64,000 nt of DNA from Micromonosporaceae bacterium (GTDB lineage: Bacteria; Actinomycetota; Actinomycetes; Mycobacteriales; Micromonosporaceae). The position numbers and the translations under genes are program-made. This document shows positions 39,349 to 46,896 of this stretch, piece after piece. The stretch is from the NCBI GenBank assembly GCA_009377645.1, contig WHTQ01000010.1:24276-88275 (forward strand), written 5' to 3'. Numbering within the stretch: the first letter of the stretch is position 1; each line of letters begins with the position of its first letter. A model generated the notes under the pieces. The model was not told the DNA's origin. It did no database searches and saw only the letters and a list, made by a program, of their open reading frames with translations.

Positions 39349-40080
39349 CTACGGCTGCGCGTCCGGTGGGCCGGGTGGGTCCGGCCGACCGGGGCCCTCC
39401 GGCCGAGCGGGTACGTCCGGCGGGGCGGAGCCCGGCAGGGGCTGCCAATGACCCGGTGCTGGCGGCTGACCCGGTGCTGGCGGCGGGCCGGCTGCCGGCG
39501 GCCCGGGCGGCGCGGACCGGCCGCTCACGGCGATCGCCGGCCCCACCCCGAAGTGGTTGAGCAGCGCGCCGGCCAGTGCGATGGTCGCACCGATCAGCAT
39601 CACCACAGCTCCCCAACCGGTGCTCAACGCGACCTCCTGCGCCTGGAACGTGGGGTCGGCATCGGCCAGCCGGCGGGCTCCGACGAGCACATGCTTGTCG
39701 GAGGCGATCATCCCGAGCAGCACCACGAACCCGAACATCGCCAGACCGACCTCGACCTGGCGCAGCCGGAAGCCGAGCAGGTCCGGGTCCCGGCGCAGTC
39801 CGAACCGGGTCGCGACGGCCGCGATCCCGAGCAGCGCCGCCAGGACCACGAAGGTGGTCAGCGGCACCATGAACGTCTGCAGCGACCAGGCGTTGAACGA
39901 GAGCGAGACGCCCAGCAGGCCGAACGCCTCGGCGGCCCGCTCGCCGTAGGCGACGAACGGGGCGAACGAGAACCCGAACAGGACCAGACCACCGAACCCG
40001 ACCAGCAGATCACCGAGGTGCAGCTGGCGCGGCAACGCCGGTACGGGTGGCGGGGGGACTCCGGAACCGGGGAAGGTCAT
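39349..40080 (-). CDS. Four-helix membrane protein with Pro-rich tail
   Basis: The 243-residue protein has about four hydrophobic segments: LHLGDLLVGFGGLVLFGFSF, FMVPLTTFVVLAALLGIAAVA, VGLAMFGFVVLLGMIA and GWGAVVMLIGATIALAGALL. A C-terminal Pro/Gly-rich cytoplasmic tail (about 195-243) follows. Proteins of this layout are common in actinobacteria and unassigned. Its stop lies 3 nt from the end of the convergent Fic-like gene. Confidence 0.75.
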   Translation of the reverse strand: MTFPGSGVPPPPVPALPRQLHLGDLLVGFGGLVLFGFSFAPFVAYGERAAEAFGLLGVSLSFNAWSLQTFMVPLTTFVVLAALLGIAAVATRFGLRRDPDLLGFRLRQVEVGLAMFGFVVLLGMIASDKHVLVGARRLADADPTFQAQEVALSTGWGAVVMLIGATIALAGALLNHFGVGPAIAVSGRSAPPGPPAAGPPPAPGQPPAPGHWQPLPGSAPPDVPARPEGPGRPDPPGPPDAQP

Positions 40081-40499
40081 GCTCGGCAGCCTATCGATCG
40101 TCGACCCCCCGGCGGGTGCCCGCGCAGACCCCCGCGCCGACGGTGCCTCGCGTGACGACGGCGCCTCACGTGATGAGGCGCCGTCACCGCACGTCCAGCC
40201 GGGTTACCATGCGTGCACCTGTCAAGTCGTTGTCGCCGGTCCCCTTACAGTCCCGACGCAACGCGCCGTATGCGTGGCTGCTCGCCGCGTGGGTGCCCAG
40301 TGGCCGTGCCCGGAGCCCGTTCGCACGGAGTCCGTAGTCCCTGTCTACGCCATTTCGGCGCGGCCCGCCACTCAGGCGGGAGAATCTGTGACGGCCGATC
40401 ACCCGTGTGGGTAATGTGGCTGTCCCTGGAGCTCGGCCAGGCGGGCGTGCCGTCCGGTAACGCCGCGGGCGTGGCTTGGCGGGCGGTTCGAGCCGCTGG
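40081..40499. other. Intergenic region, no gene recognised
   Basis: This 419-bp stretch between two minus-strand genes has weaker third-position GC bias in every frame than nearby genes, so I call no CDS. It contains two hairpins: arms GACGGCGCCTCA (40157-40168) and TGAGGCGCCGTC (40174-40185), and CCCGCC/GGCGGG (40364-40369, 40375-40380). The first could end the HAD-hydrolase transcript. A TACCAT hexamer at 40205-40210 is promoter-like on the plus strand. Confidence 0.5.
40157..40185. terminator. Hairpin with 12-bp perfect stem
   Basis: Perfect inverted arms around a 5-nt CGTGA loop lie between the HAD hydrolase stop (40500) and the membrane protein start (40080), both on the minus strand. 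It is a plausible terminator for the upstream minus-strand gene, though 315 nt from its stop. Confidence 0.5.
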
Positions 40500-41309
40500 T
40501 CAGCGGGGCGGCGTCCGGTTCCGGCGGCGCCTGCCGTACCAGGCGATCCCGACCGCCAGCCCGACCCCGACCCCGACCGCCGCGGCGGCCACGGGCACGG
40601 CGCGCCGGTCCCGTAGCCGCTGCCGCAGCGGCACCGGGTGGCGGAACTCCCGGACCGGCCAGTCCCGCTCGGCCGCTGCCCGTCGCAGGGTCCGGTCCGG
40701 GTTGACCACCGTCGGGTGGCCGACCACCGTGAGCATCGGCAGGTCGCTGATCGAGTCGGAGTACGCGTACGACTTGTCGAGGTCGTAGCCGCGGTCGGCC
40801 GCCATCTCCCGTACCGCCGCGGCCTTGCTCTCGCCAGCGGCGTAGAACTCGATCTCTCCGGTATAGCGCCCGTCCGCGACGCCCATCCGGGTGGCGATCA
40901 CGTCGGAGACGCCGAGCAGCTCGCCGATCGGCTGCACGATCTCCGCGCCGGAGGCGGACACGAGCACCACATCCCGGTCGGCCGCCAGATGTTCCTCGAT
41001 CAGGTGGCCCGCCTCGGCGTAGATGTACGGGTTGATCAGCTCGTCGAGTGCCTCGGAGACGATCTGCCGGACCTGCTCGACCTTCCAGCCCTTGCACAGC
41101 TGCGCAACGTAGTCGCGGGTGCGGGCCATGGCGGCCTCGTCTGCTCCCCCGAGCCTGAACGTGAGCTGGGCGTACGCGGCCTTGACCACATCGCTTCGTT
41201 TGATCAGGCCGTCCCGGTAGAACGGTCGGCCGAACGCGAGCGCGCTCGACTTCGCGATCACCGTCCGGTCGAGGTCGAAGAAGGCGGCACCCTTGCCCAC
41301 GAACCGCAA
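40500..41309 (-). CDS. HAD-IB family phosphatase (SerB-like)
   Basis: This HAD-superfamily hydrolase of about 269 residues has motif I FFDLDRTVIAKSSA, motif II Ser in VLVSASGAEIV, and motif III AYSDSISDLPMLTVVG with the Lys in ESKAAAV. A membrane-like segment near the C-terminus (AVPVAAAAVGVGVGLAVGIAW) suggests anchoring. Homologues flank the ssd/tad locus in other actinobacteria (Rv3661 in mycobacteria), as here. The substrate may be a phosphoserine-like or lipid phosphate; this is unknown. The start is uncertain: TTG 41309 gives MRFVGKG, and GTG 41300 is the alternative. Neither has a strong ribosome site. Confidence 0.85.
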   Translation of the reverse strand: MRFVGKGAAFFDLDRTVIAKSSALAFGRPFYRDGLIKRSDVVKAAYAQLTFRLGGADEAAMARTRDYVAQLCKGWKVEQVRQIVSEALDELINPYIYAEAGHLIEEHLAADRDVVLVSASGAEIVQPIGELLGVSDVIATRMGVADGRYTGEIEFYAAGESKAAAVREMAADRGYDLDKSYAYSDSISDLPMLTVVGHPTVVNPDRTLRRAAAERDWPVREFRHPVPLRQRLRDRRAVPVAAAAVGVGVGLAVGIAWYGRRRRNRTPPR

Positions 41310-41459
41310 TTCTAGCCGCCGGCCGACGTGATTCGTCTGCGCCGGCACGGTACGGTGGGCCGCGACACTCGACTGGGTGGATGTTAGGGTCGCCCGATGC
41401 GTGCGGTGAACGCCACTCGACGTTGGGTGGCTGCTTCGGGCATCCTGGAAACCAGTTGA

Positions 41460-41566
41460 CCCTCGGCGGTTGCACCCCCCGTGACCGCTGAGTGGGTTCG
41501 GCTCTGCCCCCCGGAGCCGACCCCGTGACGACCCCCGCCTACCCCCCAGGCGGGGGTCGTCCTCTA
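41460..41566 (+). ncRNA. 6C small RNA
   Basis: Two C-loop hairpins define this actinobacterial RNA: one near 41503-41518 with TCGGCTC and GAGCCGA arms around a loop containing CCCCCC, and the second with 12-bp perfect arms (41529-41540, 41548-41559) around ACCCCCC. A further C6 run lies at about 41475. The second hairpin also acts as the terminator and is followed by TCCTCTAT. The position between the HAD phosphatase and ssd equals that of the mycobacterial 6C RNA (B11) between Rv3660c and Rv3661. The 5' end is approximate. Confidence 0.88.
41529..41559 (+). terminator. Terminator stem of the 6C RNA
   Basis: Perfect 12-bp G+C-rich stem with a 7-nt loop, followed by a pyrimidine-rich tract. 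It is the 3' hairpin of the small RNA. Confidence 0.85.
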
Positions 41567-41674
41567 TCTGATGCCTAGTTCGGCTGCCGACGTCCGCACG
41601 CGCGATCGCGCGCGGCGTCCGGTTGGTCTGGATCTGTCGCAGCTTGCATAGCAGATCATCGCCGTGCCCGGACG

Positions 41675-41683
41675 TTATCCACA
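41675..41683 (+). promoter_or_regulatory. Single perfect DnaA box
   Basis: TTATCCACA, the DnaA consensus, lies 105 nt before the ssd start, and a second CCACAG occurs at about 41697. There is no cluster or origin-type AT-rich unwinding region, so this is not oriC. It might link ssd/tad expression to replication. The rest of 41567-41787 shows no gene. Confidence 0.45.
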
Positions 41684-41787
41684 GACGGTGGTCCGTCCAC
41701 AGCCGGTGTTGGTCCGAGCTTGGTGGGAGGCGGGAGCTCCGGCACGGTGTGGTCGAACCTGACCGACCGGCCACCAGGGAGACCACG

Positions 41788-42951
41788 ATGACCACCCGCA
41801 CCACCCGGATTGCGCGCACCGCGCAGGCCGCGCCCTCGGATCGGGCACTCGAAGGAGGCGACCGGGGCCGCGGGCGCCTGCCGCTGGTGGTGACCAGTGA
41901 TGACCAGCTGCTCGACGAGGTGCTCCGGGTCGCCGCCGCGGGCGGGACGGAGGTGGATGTGGCCGCGGACCCGGCGGCCGCCCGCGGGCGATACGGCACG
42001 GCACCGCTGGTGCTGGTCGGTGTGGACCAGGCTCAGGCCAGCCTGCGCGCCCGGCTGCCACGCCGCGCCGACGTCGTGATCGTCGCGCCCGACCGGCTGG
42101 ACGAGGCGACCGGGTCGCCGGACCCGTGGAACTTCGTGGAGCCGCTCGGCGCCACCCACGTGGCGACGCTGCCCGCCGCCCAGCTGTGGTTGGTCGAGCG
42201 GTTCGCCAACAGCCAGCTCCGCGGAGCTCCCGGCCGGGTGGTGGCGGTGCTGAGCGGTCGGGGTGGAGCGGGCGGCAGTGTGCTGGCCGCCGGTCTGGCG
42301 GTGACCGCCGCCAGCCTTCGGCACCGGGTGCTGCTGGTCGACGCCGACCCGCTCGGAGGTGGGCTCGACCTGGTGCTCGGCTGGGAGGACGACCGCGGGC
42401 TGCGCTGGCCCGAGCTGGCCGGAACGAGCGGCCGGCTGGACGGTGCCGCACTGGTCGGTGCGCTGCCCGGCCGGGGCGAGCTGGCGGTGCTGTCGTTCGA
42501 TCGCCGGGTGCCGGCGGAGGTCGCGCCGGAAGCGATGACCGCGGTGCTGGATGCTGGCCGGCACACCCGTGATCTGGTGGTGGTGGATGTCCCGCGACAG
42601 CTCCACCCGGCAGCGGTGGTGGCGTTGCAGACCGCAGACGACGGCCTGCTGGTGGTGCCGGCCGAGGTGCGAGCGGCGACCGCCGCCGCCCGGGTGGCGA
42701 CCGCCGCACGGGAGCACTGTTCGCAGCTGCGCCTGGTGGTCCGTGGACCGTCACCGGGTGGGCTGACCGCCGAGGAGATCAGCAGGTCACTGGGGTTGCC
42801 GGTGGCCGGGTCGTTGCGCCCCGAGCTGGGCCTGCCGGCTGCGCTGGAGGGTGGTCTCGCGCCGACCGAGACCGGCCGGGGACCGCTGGCGGCGCTGTGC
42901 CGGCGGCTGGTGGACGAGCTGTCCGCACCGGTCGGGGCGGTCAGCCAGTGA
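41788..42951 (+). CDS. ssd: Septum-site-determining/TadZ-CpaE-like ATPase
   Basis: The 387-residue MinD/CpaE-superfamily protein matches actinobacterial Ssd (Rv3660c-like). The first 150 residues form a receiver-like domain without phosphoacceptor signature. The ATPase part has a deviant Walker A, LSGRGGAGGSVLAAGLA (Lys of the classical motif absent), then LLVDADPLGGGLDLVLGWE. It likely positions the Tad pilus machine or acts on septum placement. ATG 41788 follows AGGGAGA. It is the first gene of the tad operon, with a GTGA overlap into tadA and the 6C RNA and a DnaA box upstream. Confidence 0.88.
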   Translation: MTTRTTRIARTAQAAPSDRALEGGDRGRGRLPLVVTSDDQLLDEVLRVAAAGGTEVDVAADPAAARGRYGTAPLVLVGVDQAQASLRARLPRRADVVIVAPDRLDEATGSPDPWNFVEPLGATHVATLPAAQLWLVERFANSQLRGAPGRVVAVLSGRGGAGGSVLAAGLAVTAASLRHRVLLVDADPLGGGLDLVLGWEDDRGLRWPELAGTSGRLDGAALVGALPGRGELAVLSFDRRVPAEVAPEAMTAVLDAGRHTRDLVVVDVPRQLHPAAVVALQTADDGLLVVPAEVRAATAAARVATAAREHCSQLRLVVRGPSPGGLTAEEISRSLGLPVAGSLRPELGLPAALEGGLAPTETGRGPLAALCRRLVDELSAPVGAVSQ

Positions 42952-44165
42952 CCGCGGTCACCGGGTTGCCGGCGACCGTGGTCGACCAGGTCCGGCACCG
43001 GTTCGCCCGGGACGGGGAGCCGGCGTCGAGTGCCGCAGTGGTGGCGGCCGTCCGGGACCAACCCGCCGCCGCGGCGCTCGGCGACACGGCGCTGCTGAGC
43101 CTGGCCGACCGCGTCCATGCCGACCTGGTCGGCGCCGGCCCGCTGGCGCCGTTGCTGCGTCAGCCCGGCGTGACCGACGTGCTCGTAAACCGCACCGAGG
43201 TCTGGGTGGACCGTGGTAACGGGCTGCAGCGGGTCCCGGTCGCGGTGGGCGGACCCGAGGACGTGCGCCGGCTCGCCCAGCGGCTCGCGGCCGCCGGAGG
43301 CAGGCGGCTCGACGACAGCAGTCCGTGCGTGGATGTGCGCCTGGCCGATGGGACCCGGCTGCACGCCGCGCTGCCCCCGATCGCCGTCGACGGCCCGTAC
43401 CTGGCGCTGCGCACCTTCCGGGCCCGCCCGTTCACACTGGCCGAGCTGGTGGCGGCCGGCGCGATCGACGAGCCGATGGCGGCGATCCTGACCGCGATCG
43501 TCGCCGCCCGCCTGGCGTACCTGGTGACCGGTGGCACGGGCAGCGGTAAGACAACGCTGCTCGGGACCCTGCTGTCGCTGGTGCCGCACGACGAACGGAT
43601 CGTGGTGGTGGAGGACGCCGCTGAGCTGCGGCCGGCGCACCCGCACGTGGTCGGGCTGCAGTCCCGCACCACCAATGTGGAGGGAGCTGGCGCGGTCGGG
43701 CTGCGGGAGCTGGTCCGGCACGCGCTGCGGATGCGCCCGGACCGGATCGTGGTGGGCGAGTGCCGCGGCGCCGAGATCGCTGACCTGCTCGCCGCGCTGA
43801 ACACCGGCCACGAGGGCGGTGCCGGCACGCTGCACGCCAACGCACCGGGCGACGTTCCGGCCCGGCTGGAGGCGCTCGGCCTGCTCGGAGGGCTGCCCCG
43901 GGCGGTCCTGCACGCCCAGGTGGCGGCGGCCCTACAGGTGGTGCTGCACCTGCGCCGGACCGCGGCCCCGGATGGCCGCCGGGTGCTGGACGCGGTCTGC
44001 CTGCTACAGCCGGGCGGGCCGTCGGGACTGGTCACCGCTGTGCCGGCGTGGCAGCGCGGTCGCGGTCCTGGGCCGGCGGCGCCGGCGCTGGCCGGGCTGC
44101 TGGCTGAGCGCGCGGTGGCGGTTCCGGCGCCGCTCGACGGTCACCCTGCAGGGGCAGCCCGGTGA
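42948..44165 (+). CDS. tadA: Tad pilus secretion ATPase (CpaF/TadA)
   Basis: The 405-residue type II/IV secretion ATPase has Walker A TGGTGSGKTTLLG, Asp box VVEDAAELRP, Walker B RMRPDRIVVGECRGAE and the His box GHEGGAGTLHANAPGD. These place it in the CpaF family that powers Flp pilus assembly at the inner face of the membrane. GTG start overlaps the ssd stop. Annotators sometimes label the neighbourhood 'helicase/secretion neighbourhood'. Confidence 0.94.
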   Translation: MTAVTGLPATVVDQVRHRFARDGEPASSAAVVAAVRDQPAAAALGDTALLSLADRVHADLVGAGPLAPLLRQPGVTDVLVNRTEVWVDRGNGLQRVPVAVGGPEDVRRLAQRLAAAGGRRLDDSSPCVDVRLADGTRLHAALPPIAVDGPYLALRTFRARPFTLAELVAAGAIDEPMAAILTAIVAARLAYLVTGGTGSGKTTLLGTLLSLVPHDERIVVVEDAAELRPAHPHVVGLQSRTTNVEGAGAVGLRELVRHALRMRPDRIVVGECRGAEIADLLAALNTGHEGGAGTLHANAPGDVPARLEALGLLGGLPRAVLHAQVAAALQVVLHLRRTAAPDGRRVLDAVCLLQPGGPSGLVTAVPAWQRGRGPGPAAPALAGLLAERAVAVPAPLDGHPAGAAR

Positions 44166-45001
44166 CCGCCGTCGCCGCGCTCTGCGTCGGTCTGGCGGCG
44201 GCTGCTGTGTGGTGGCCGCGGCCAGGCCGGCGGGCCCGCCGCCGGCGGATCCTCCAGCCGGCGCCGCACCGGCACGGCGGGTGGCTGGCTGCCACCGGGC
44301 TCGGCATCCTGGTGCGACGGCTGGAGTCGATGGTGCGCCGGCTTCGTGCTCCGGGCCGGGGCCGCGGCGGCGGCCGCCGCCCCTCGCCCGGCGGCGGAGT
44401 GCCCCGGGCGCGCGTGCCGTTGCTCGCCCCGGCCATCGCGGCGGTGACCGGGGCGATCCTCGGCGGGGTGGTAGCGGGCGCGGTGGCGGGTGCGTACGCC
44501 GCCGTGGCGGCCCGGCTGATGGCGCGGCGCCGCGCCGAACGCGCCCGGACCGACCACCGGGCCGGGCAGCTCGACCTGCTCGCGGCCGCCGCGGCCGATC
44601 TCCGGGCCGGGCTGCCGGCCAGCGCCGCGCTGGCCGGCGTCTGCGACGACCGGGATGACGGGTTGTCGGCTCGAGTCAAGGCGGCGGTGCTCCTGGCCGA
44701 GCGGACCGGGGCACCGCTGGCCAGCGTGCTCGACCAGATCGAGGCGGACGCGCGGGGCACCGATCGAGCCCGGGCCGCGGCCGCCGCGCAGACCGCCGGC
44801 TCCCAGGCCACCGCGTGGTTGCTGGCCGGGCTGCCGTTCGGTGGCATCGGCCTCGGCTACGCAATCGGGACCGATCCGCTGGACGTCCTGCTGCACACGC
44901 CGGTCGGCGCGGTGTGCGCGCTCGGCGCGGTCGGGTTGCAGCTGGCCGGGCTGGCCTGGGCCGGCCGGATCGCCCGCACCGTACCGGCGGTCGGGCCGTG
45001 A
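44162..45001 (+). CDS. tadB: Tad pilus inner-membrane platform protein TadB-like
   Basis: The 279-residue membrane protein of the GspF/TadB type has an N-terminal segment, a short basic loop, then helices LLAPAIAAVTGAILGGVVAGA and the C-terminal pair AWLLAGLPFGGIGLGYAIG and VGAVCALGAVGLQLAGLAW. A cytoplasmic GspF domain lies between (DLLAAAAADLRAGLPASAAL). It is GTG-started, overlapping tadA and tadC by 4 nt. It is expected to form the rotor platform with TadC. Confidence 0.88.
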   Translation: MTAVAALCVGLAAAAVWWPRPGRRARRRRILQPAPHRHGGWLAATGLGILVRRLESMVRRLRAPGRGRGGGRRPSPGGGVPRARVPLLAPAIAAVTGAILGGVVAGAVAGAYAAVAARLMARRRAERARTDHRAGQLDLLAAAAADLRAGLPASAALAGVCDDRDDGLSARVKAAVLLAERTGAPLASVLDQIEADARGTDRARAAAAAQTAGSQATAWLLAGLPFGGIGLGYAIGTDPLDVLLHTPVGAVCALGAVGLQLAGLAWAGRIARTVPAVGP

Positions 45002-45768
45002 CCGCGGTGCTCGCGGTGTGCCTGGTGGCTGTGGCGCTGCTGGTGGCGGTGCCGGTGCGGCGCCGGCGACGTCCGGCGCACCGGTTGCTCGGGTCGCCGG
45101 CCGCGGCCGCGGCCGGCAGCAGCCCGCCGCCGGCGGTTCCGGGAGCGACCGGCCGGAGGCCGTTCGGAGCACCGCGGGTCGACAAGCTCCGGTGCGCCGC
45201 GGTGCTCGGCGGGATCGCCGTGGCGGTGCTGGTCGGCGGCTGGTTCGGTCTGCTGGCCGGAGCTGGCGCCGCGGCTGCGCTCGACCGCGGGCTGCGCCGG
45301 CTGCCGTCGACCACTTCCCGCGCGCACCGGCTGGCCGGAGCCGCCGAGCTGCCGTTGGCGGCCGACCTGCTGGCGGTGGCGCTGCGGGGTGGGGCACCGG
45401 TGGACCGGGCGACCGCCGCGGTCGCCGAGGCGCTTCCGGGACCGCTCGGAGATCGGTTGGCCCGGGTGGGCAGGGTGCTGGGGTTGGGCGGAACGCCGAC
45501 CGAGGCGTGGGCGCAGCTCGGTCCGGCCGAGGGGGCGGATCGGTTCGCCCGGGCGGCGGTCCGCAGCGCGGAGCACGGCAGCGCGCTGGCCGGTGCGCTC
45601 GCCCGGCTGGCCGAGGACCTCCGCGCCGACCGGACGGTCGCGATCGACGCGGCGGCCCACCGGGCCGGGGTGCTTGTCGTGCTGCCACTGGGATTGTGCT
45701 TCCTGCCGGCGTTCGTGCTCGCCGGTCTGGTGCCCGTGATCGTCGCCATTCTCGGCGATGTCCTATAG
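44998..45768 (+). CDS. tadC: Tad pilus inner-membrane platform protein TadC-like
   Basis: The 256-residue second GspF-type membrane protein has N-terminal and central hydrophobic segments (LAVCLVAVALLVAVPV, VAVLVGGWFGLLAGAGAAAAL), the GspF helix LPLAADLLAVALRGGAPVDRA, and two C-terminal helices (GVLVVLPLGLCFLPAFVLAGLVP). It overlaps tadB and pairs with it in the assembly platform. Confidence 0.88.
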   Translation: MTAVLAVCLVAVALLVAVPVRRRRRPAHRLLGSPAAAAAGSSPPPAVPGATGRRPFGAPRVDKLRCAAVLGGIAVAVLVGGWFGLLAGAGAAAALDRGLRRLPSTTSRAHRLAGAAELPLAADLLAVALRGGAPVDRATAAVAEALPGPLGDRLARVGRVLGLGGTPTEAWAQLGPAEGADRFARAAVRSAEHGSALAGALARLAEDLRADRTVAIDAAAHRAGVLVVLPLGLCFLPAFVLAGLVPVIVAILGDVL

Positions 45769-45800
45769 ATCGAGGTTCTGCAATGGGAGGAGTGGTACGG

Positions 45801-45968
45801 ATGCGTAAGGTTCTCGGCCGGCTCGGCACTGACGCCGGCATGAATACTGCGGAGTATGCGGTGGGAACGTTGGCGGCGGTCGCCTTCGCCGGAATCCTGC
45901 TGGCGGTCGTGCAGTCGGATCCGATCCGGGCGGCGCTGCAGGCGGTCGTGGAACGGGCGCTGGGATGA
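45801..45968 (+). CDS. DUF4244 Flp-pilin-like small protein
   Basis: The 55-residue protein has a basic N-terminus, the AGMNTAEYAVGTLAAVAFAGILLAVV pattern and one transmembrane helix. The conserved glutamate after the Thr/Ala cleavage-like site matches Flp/type IV pilins in layout. It is the likely structural pilin of this Tad locus. The start is ATG 45801 because GGGAGGA sits 8 nt upstream; ATG 45783 overlaps that purine site. No prepilin peptidase gene is in the operon. Confidence 0.88.
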   Translation: MRKVLGRLGTDAGMNTAEYAVGTLAAVAFAGILLAVVQSDPIRAALQAVVERALG

Positions 45969-46366
45969 GCCCGCCGATCCGTCCGGCCCGGTCGCCGGTC
46001 GGGCCGGAGCGGGTCGGGTTCACCGACCGCGGGTCCGCGACGGCCGAGCTCGCGGTCGGGCTTCCGGCACTGCTCATGCTGCTGCTGGCCGGGCTCGCCG
46101 CGGTCGGGGCGGTCACCACGCAGCTGCGATGTGTGGACGCGTCCCGGGACGCGGTGCTGGCGGCGAGCCGGGGTGAAGCCGGCACCCAGGCCGGCCAGCG
46201 GGCGGCACCGCCCGGTGCGGAGGTGACGGTCACCGCGTCCGGTGACACGGTCACGGCGACCGTCCGGGCGCCGGTGCCGCTGCTCGGCGGCCACCTGCCG
46301 GCGCTCCGGGTCAACGCCACGGCGGTGGCCGGGATCGAGCCGGGATCACCCGGCCCGGCGCTGTGA
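45965..46366 (+). CDS. tadE: TadE-like pilus assembly protein
   Basis: The 133-residue pseudopilin-like protein has a short cytoplasmic N-terminus, then DRGSATAELAVGLPALLMLLLAGLAAVGAV, the TadE pattern with an acidic residue at the start of a single membrane helix. The extracytoplasmic remainder includes ARAVDASRDAVL-like text. ATG overlaps the pilin-like stop (ATGA). Confidence 0.87.
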   Translation: MSPPIRPARSPVGPERVGFTDRGSATAELAVGLPALLMLLLAGLAAVGAVTTQLRCVDASRDAVLAASRGEAGTQAGQRAAPPGAEVTVTASGDTVTATVRAPVPLLGGHLPALRVNATAVAGIEPGSPGPAL

Positions 46367-46818
46367 CGGTCCGCCAGCGGTACGCCGCCGCCCGGTCGTG
46401 GTGTCGCCGCCGGGTCGTCCCGCCGTGGCGGCCGCGGGCCGCCTGGCCGGCGTTCCGGCCGACAGCTGATCGGGGCTCGGCGTCGGTGTGGGTGCTGGCG
46501 GCCGGCCTGGTGCTGCTGGCGGCGGGCTTGGCGGGGAGCATGGTCGGGGCGGCGCACGTCGCCCAGCACCGCGCACAGGCCGCCGCAGATCTGGCGGCGC
46601 TCGCCGGTGCCGCCCGAGCCGTCGCCGGGCACCCGGCCGCTTGCGCGCGGGCGGGCGTGATCGCGGTGGCGAACGGCGCTGGGCTTACCCACTGCGCGCT
46701 CGACGGCTTCGACCTGACCGTCACGGTCGAGGTGGTGCCGCCGGCCGGTGCGGGGCTCCACCGCACTGCGCGCGCCACCGCCCGGGCCGGACCGGTCCGC
46801 ACCGACGACTCCCGGTGA
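46363..46818 (+). CDS. TadE-like/Rv3654c-type secretion-neighbourhood protein
   Basis: The 151-residue protein is of the family often annotated as helicase/secretion-neighbourhood TadE-like. It has a 35-residue basic N-terminus, DRGSASVWVLAAGLVLLAAGLAGSMVG as the membrane segment, and HVAQHRAQAAADLAALAGA as the conserved helix. It starts with a GTG overlapping tadE and ends the tad operon. It is probably a minor pilus component. Confidence 0.85.
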   Translation: MTVRQRYAAARSWCRRRVVPPWRPRAAWPAFRPTADRGSASVWVLAAGLVLLAAGLAGSMVGAAHVAQHRAQAAADLAALAGAARAVAGHPAACARAGVIAVANGAGLTHCALDGFDLTVTVEVVPPAGAGLHRTARATARAGPVRTDDSR

Positions 46819-46833
46819 GTCGCCCCCGACCGG

Positions 46834-46861
46834 GTGACGATCGTCCGACGGCGCATACGAT
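46834..46861 (+). promoter_or_regulatory. Probable purC promoter
   Basis: GTGACG (46834-46839) and TACGAT (46856-46861) are spaced 16 nt apart and lie 35 nt before the GTG start of purC, beyond the tad operon stop. Confidence 0.45.
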
Positions 46862-46896
46862 CGTGGCTGGTCGAGCGGCGGACGAGGAGATCACGG

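Noticed and set aside
40210..40338. Possible 42-codon gene from ATG 40210
   Set aside because: Third-position GC bias is well below neighbouring genes and no ribosome site is present; the region is treated as intergenic.
41675..41700. Replication origin at the DnaA box
   Set aside because: A single box without dnaA/dnaN, box cluster or AT-rich segment.
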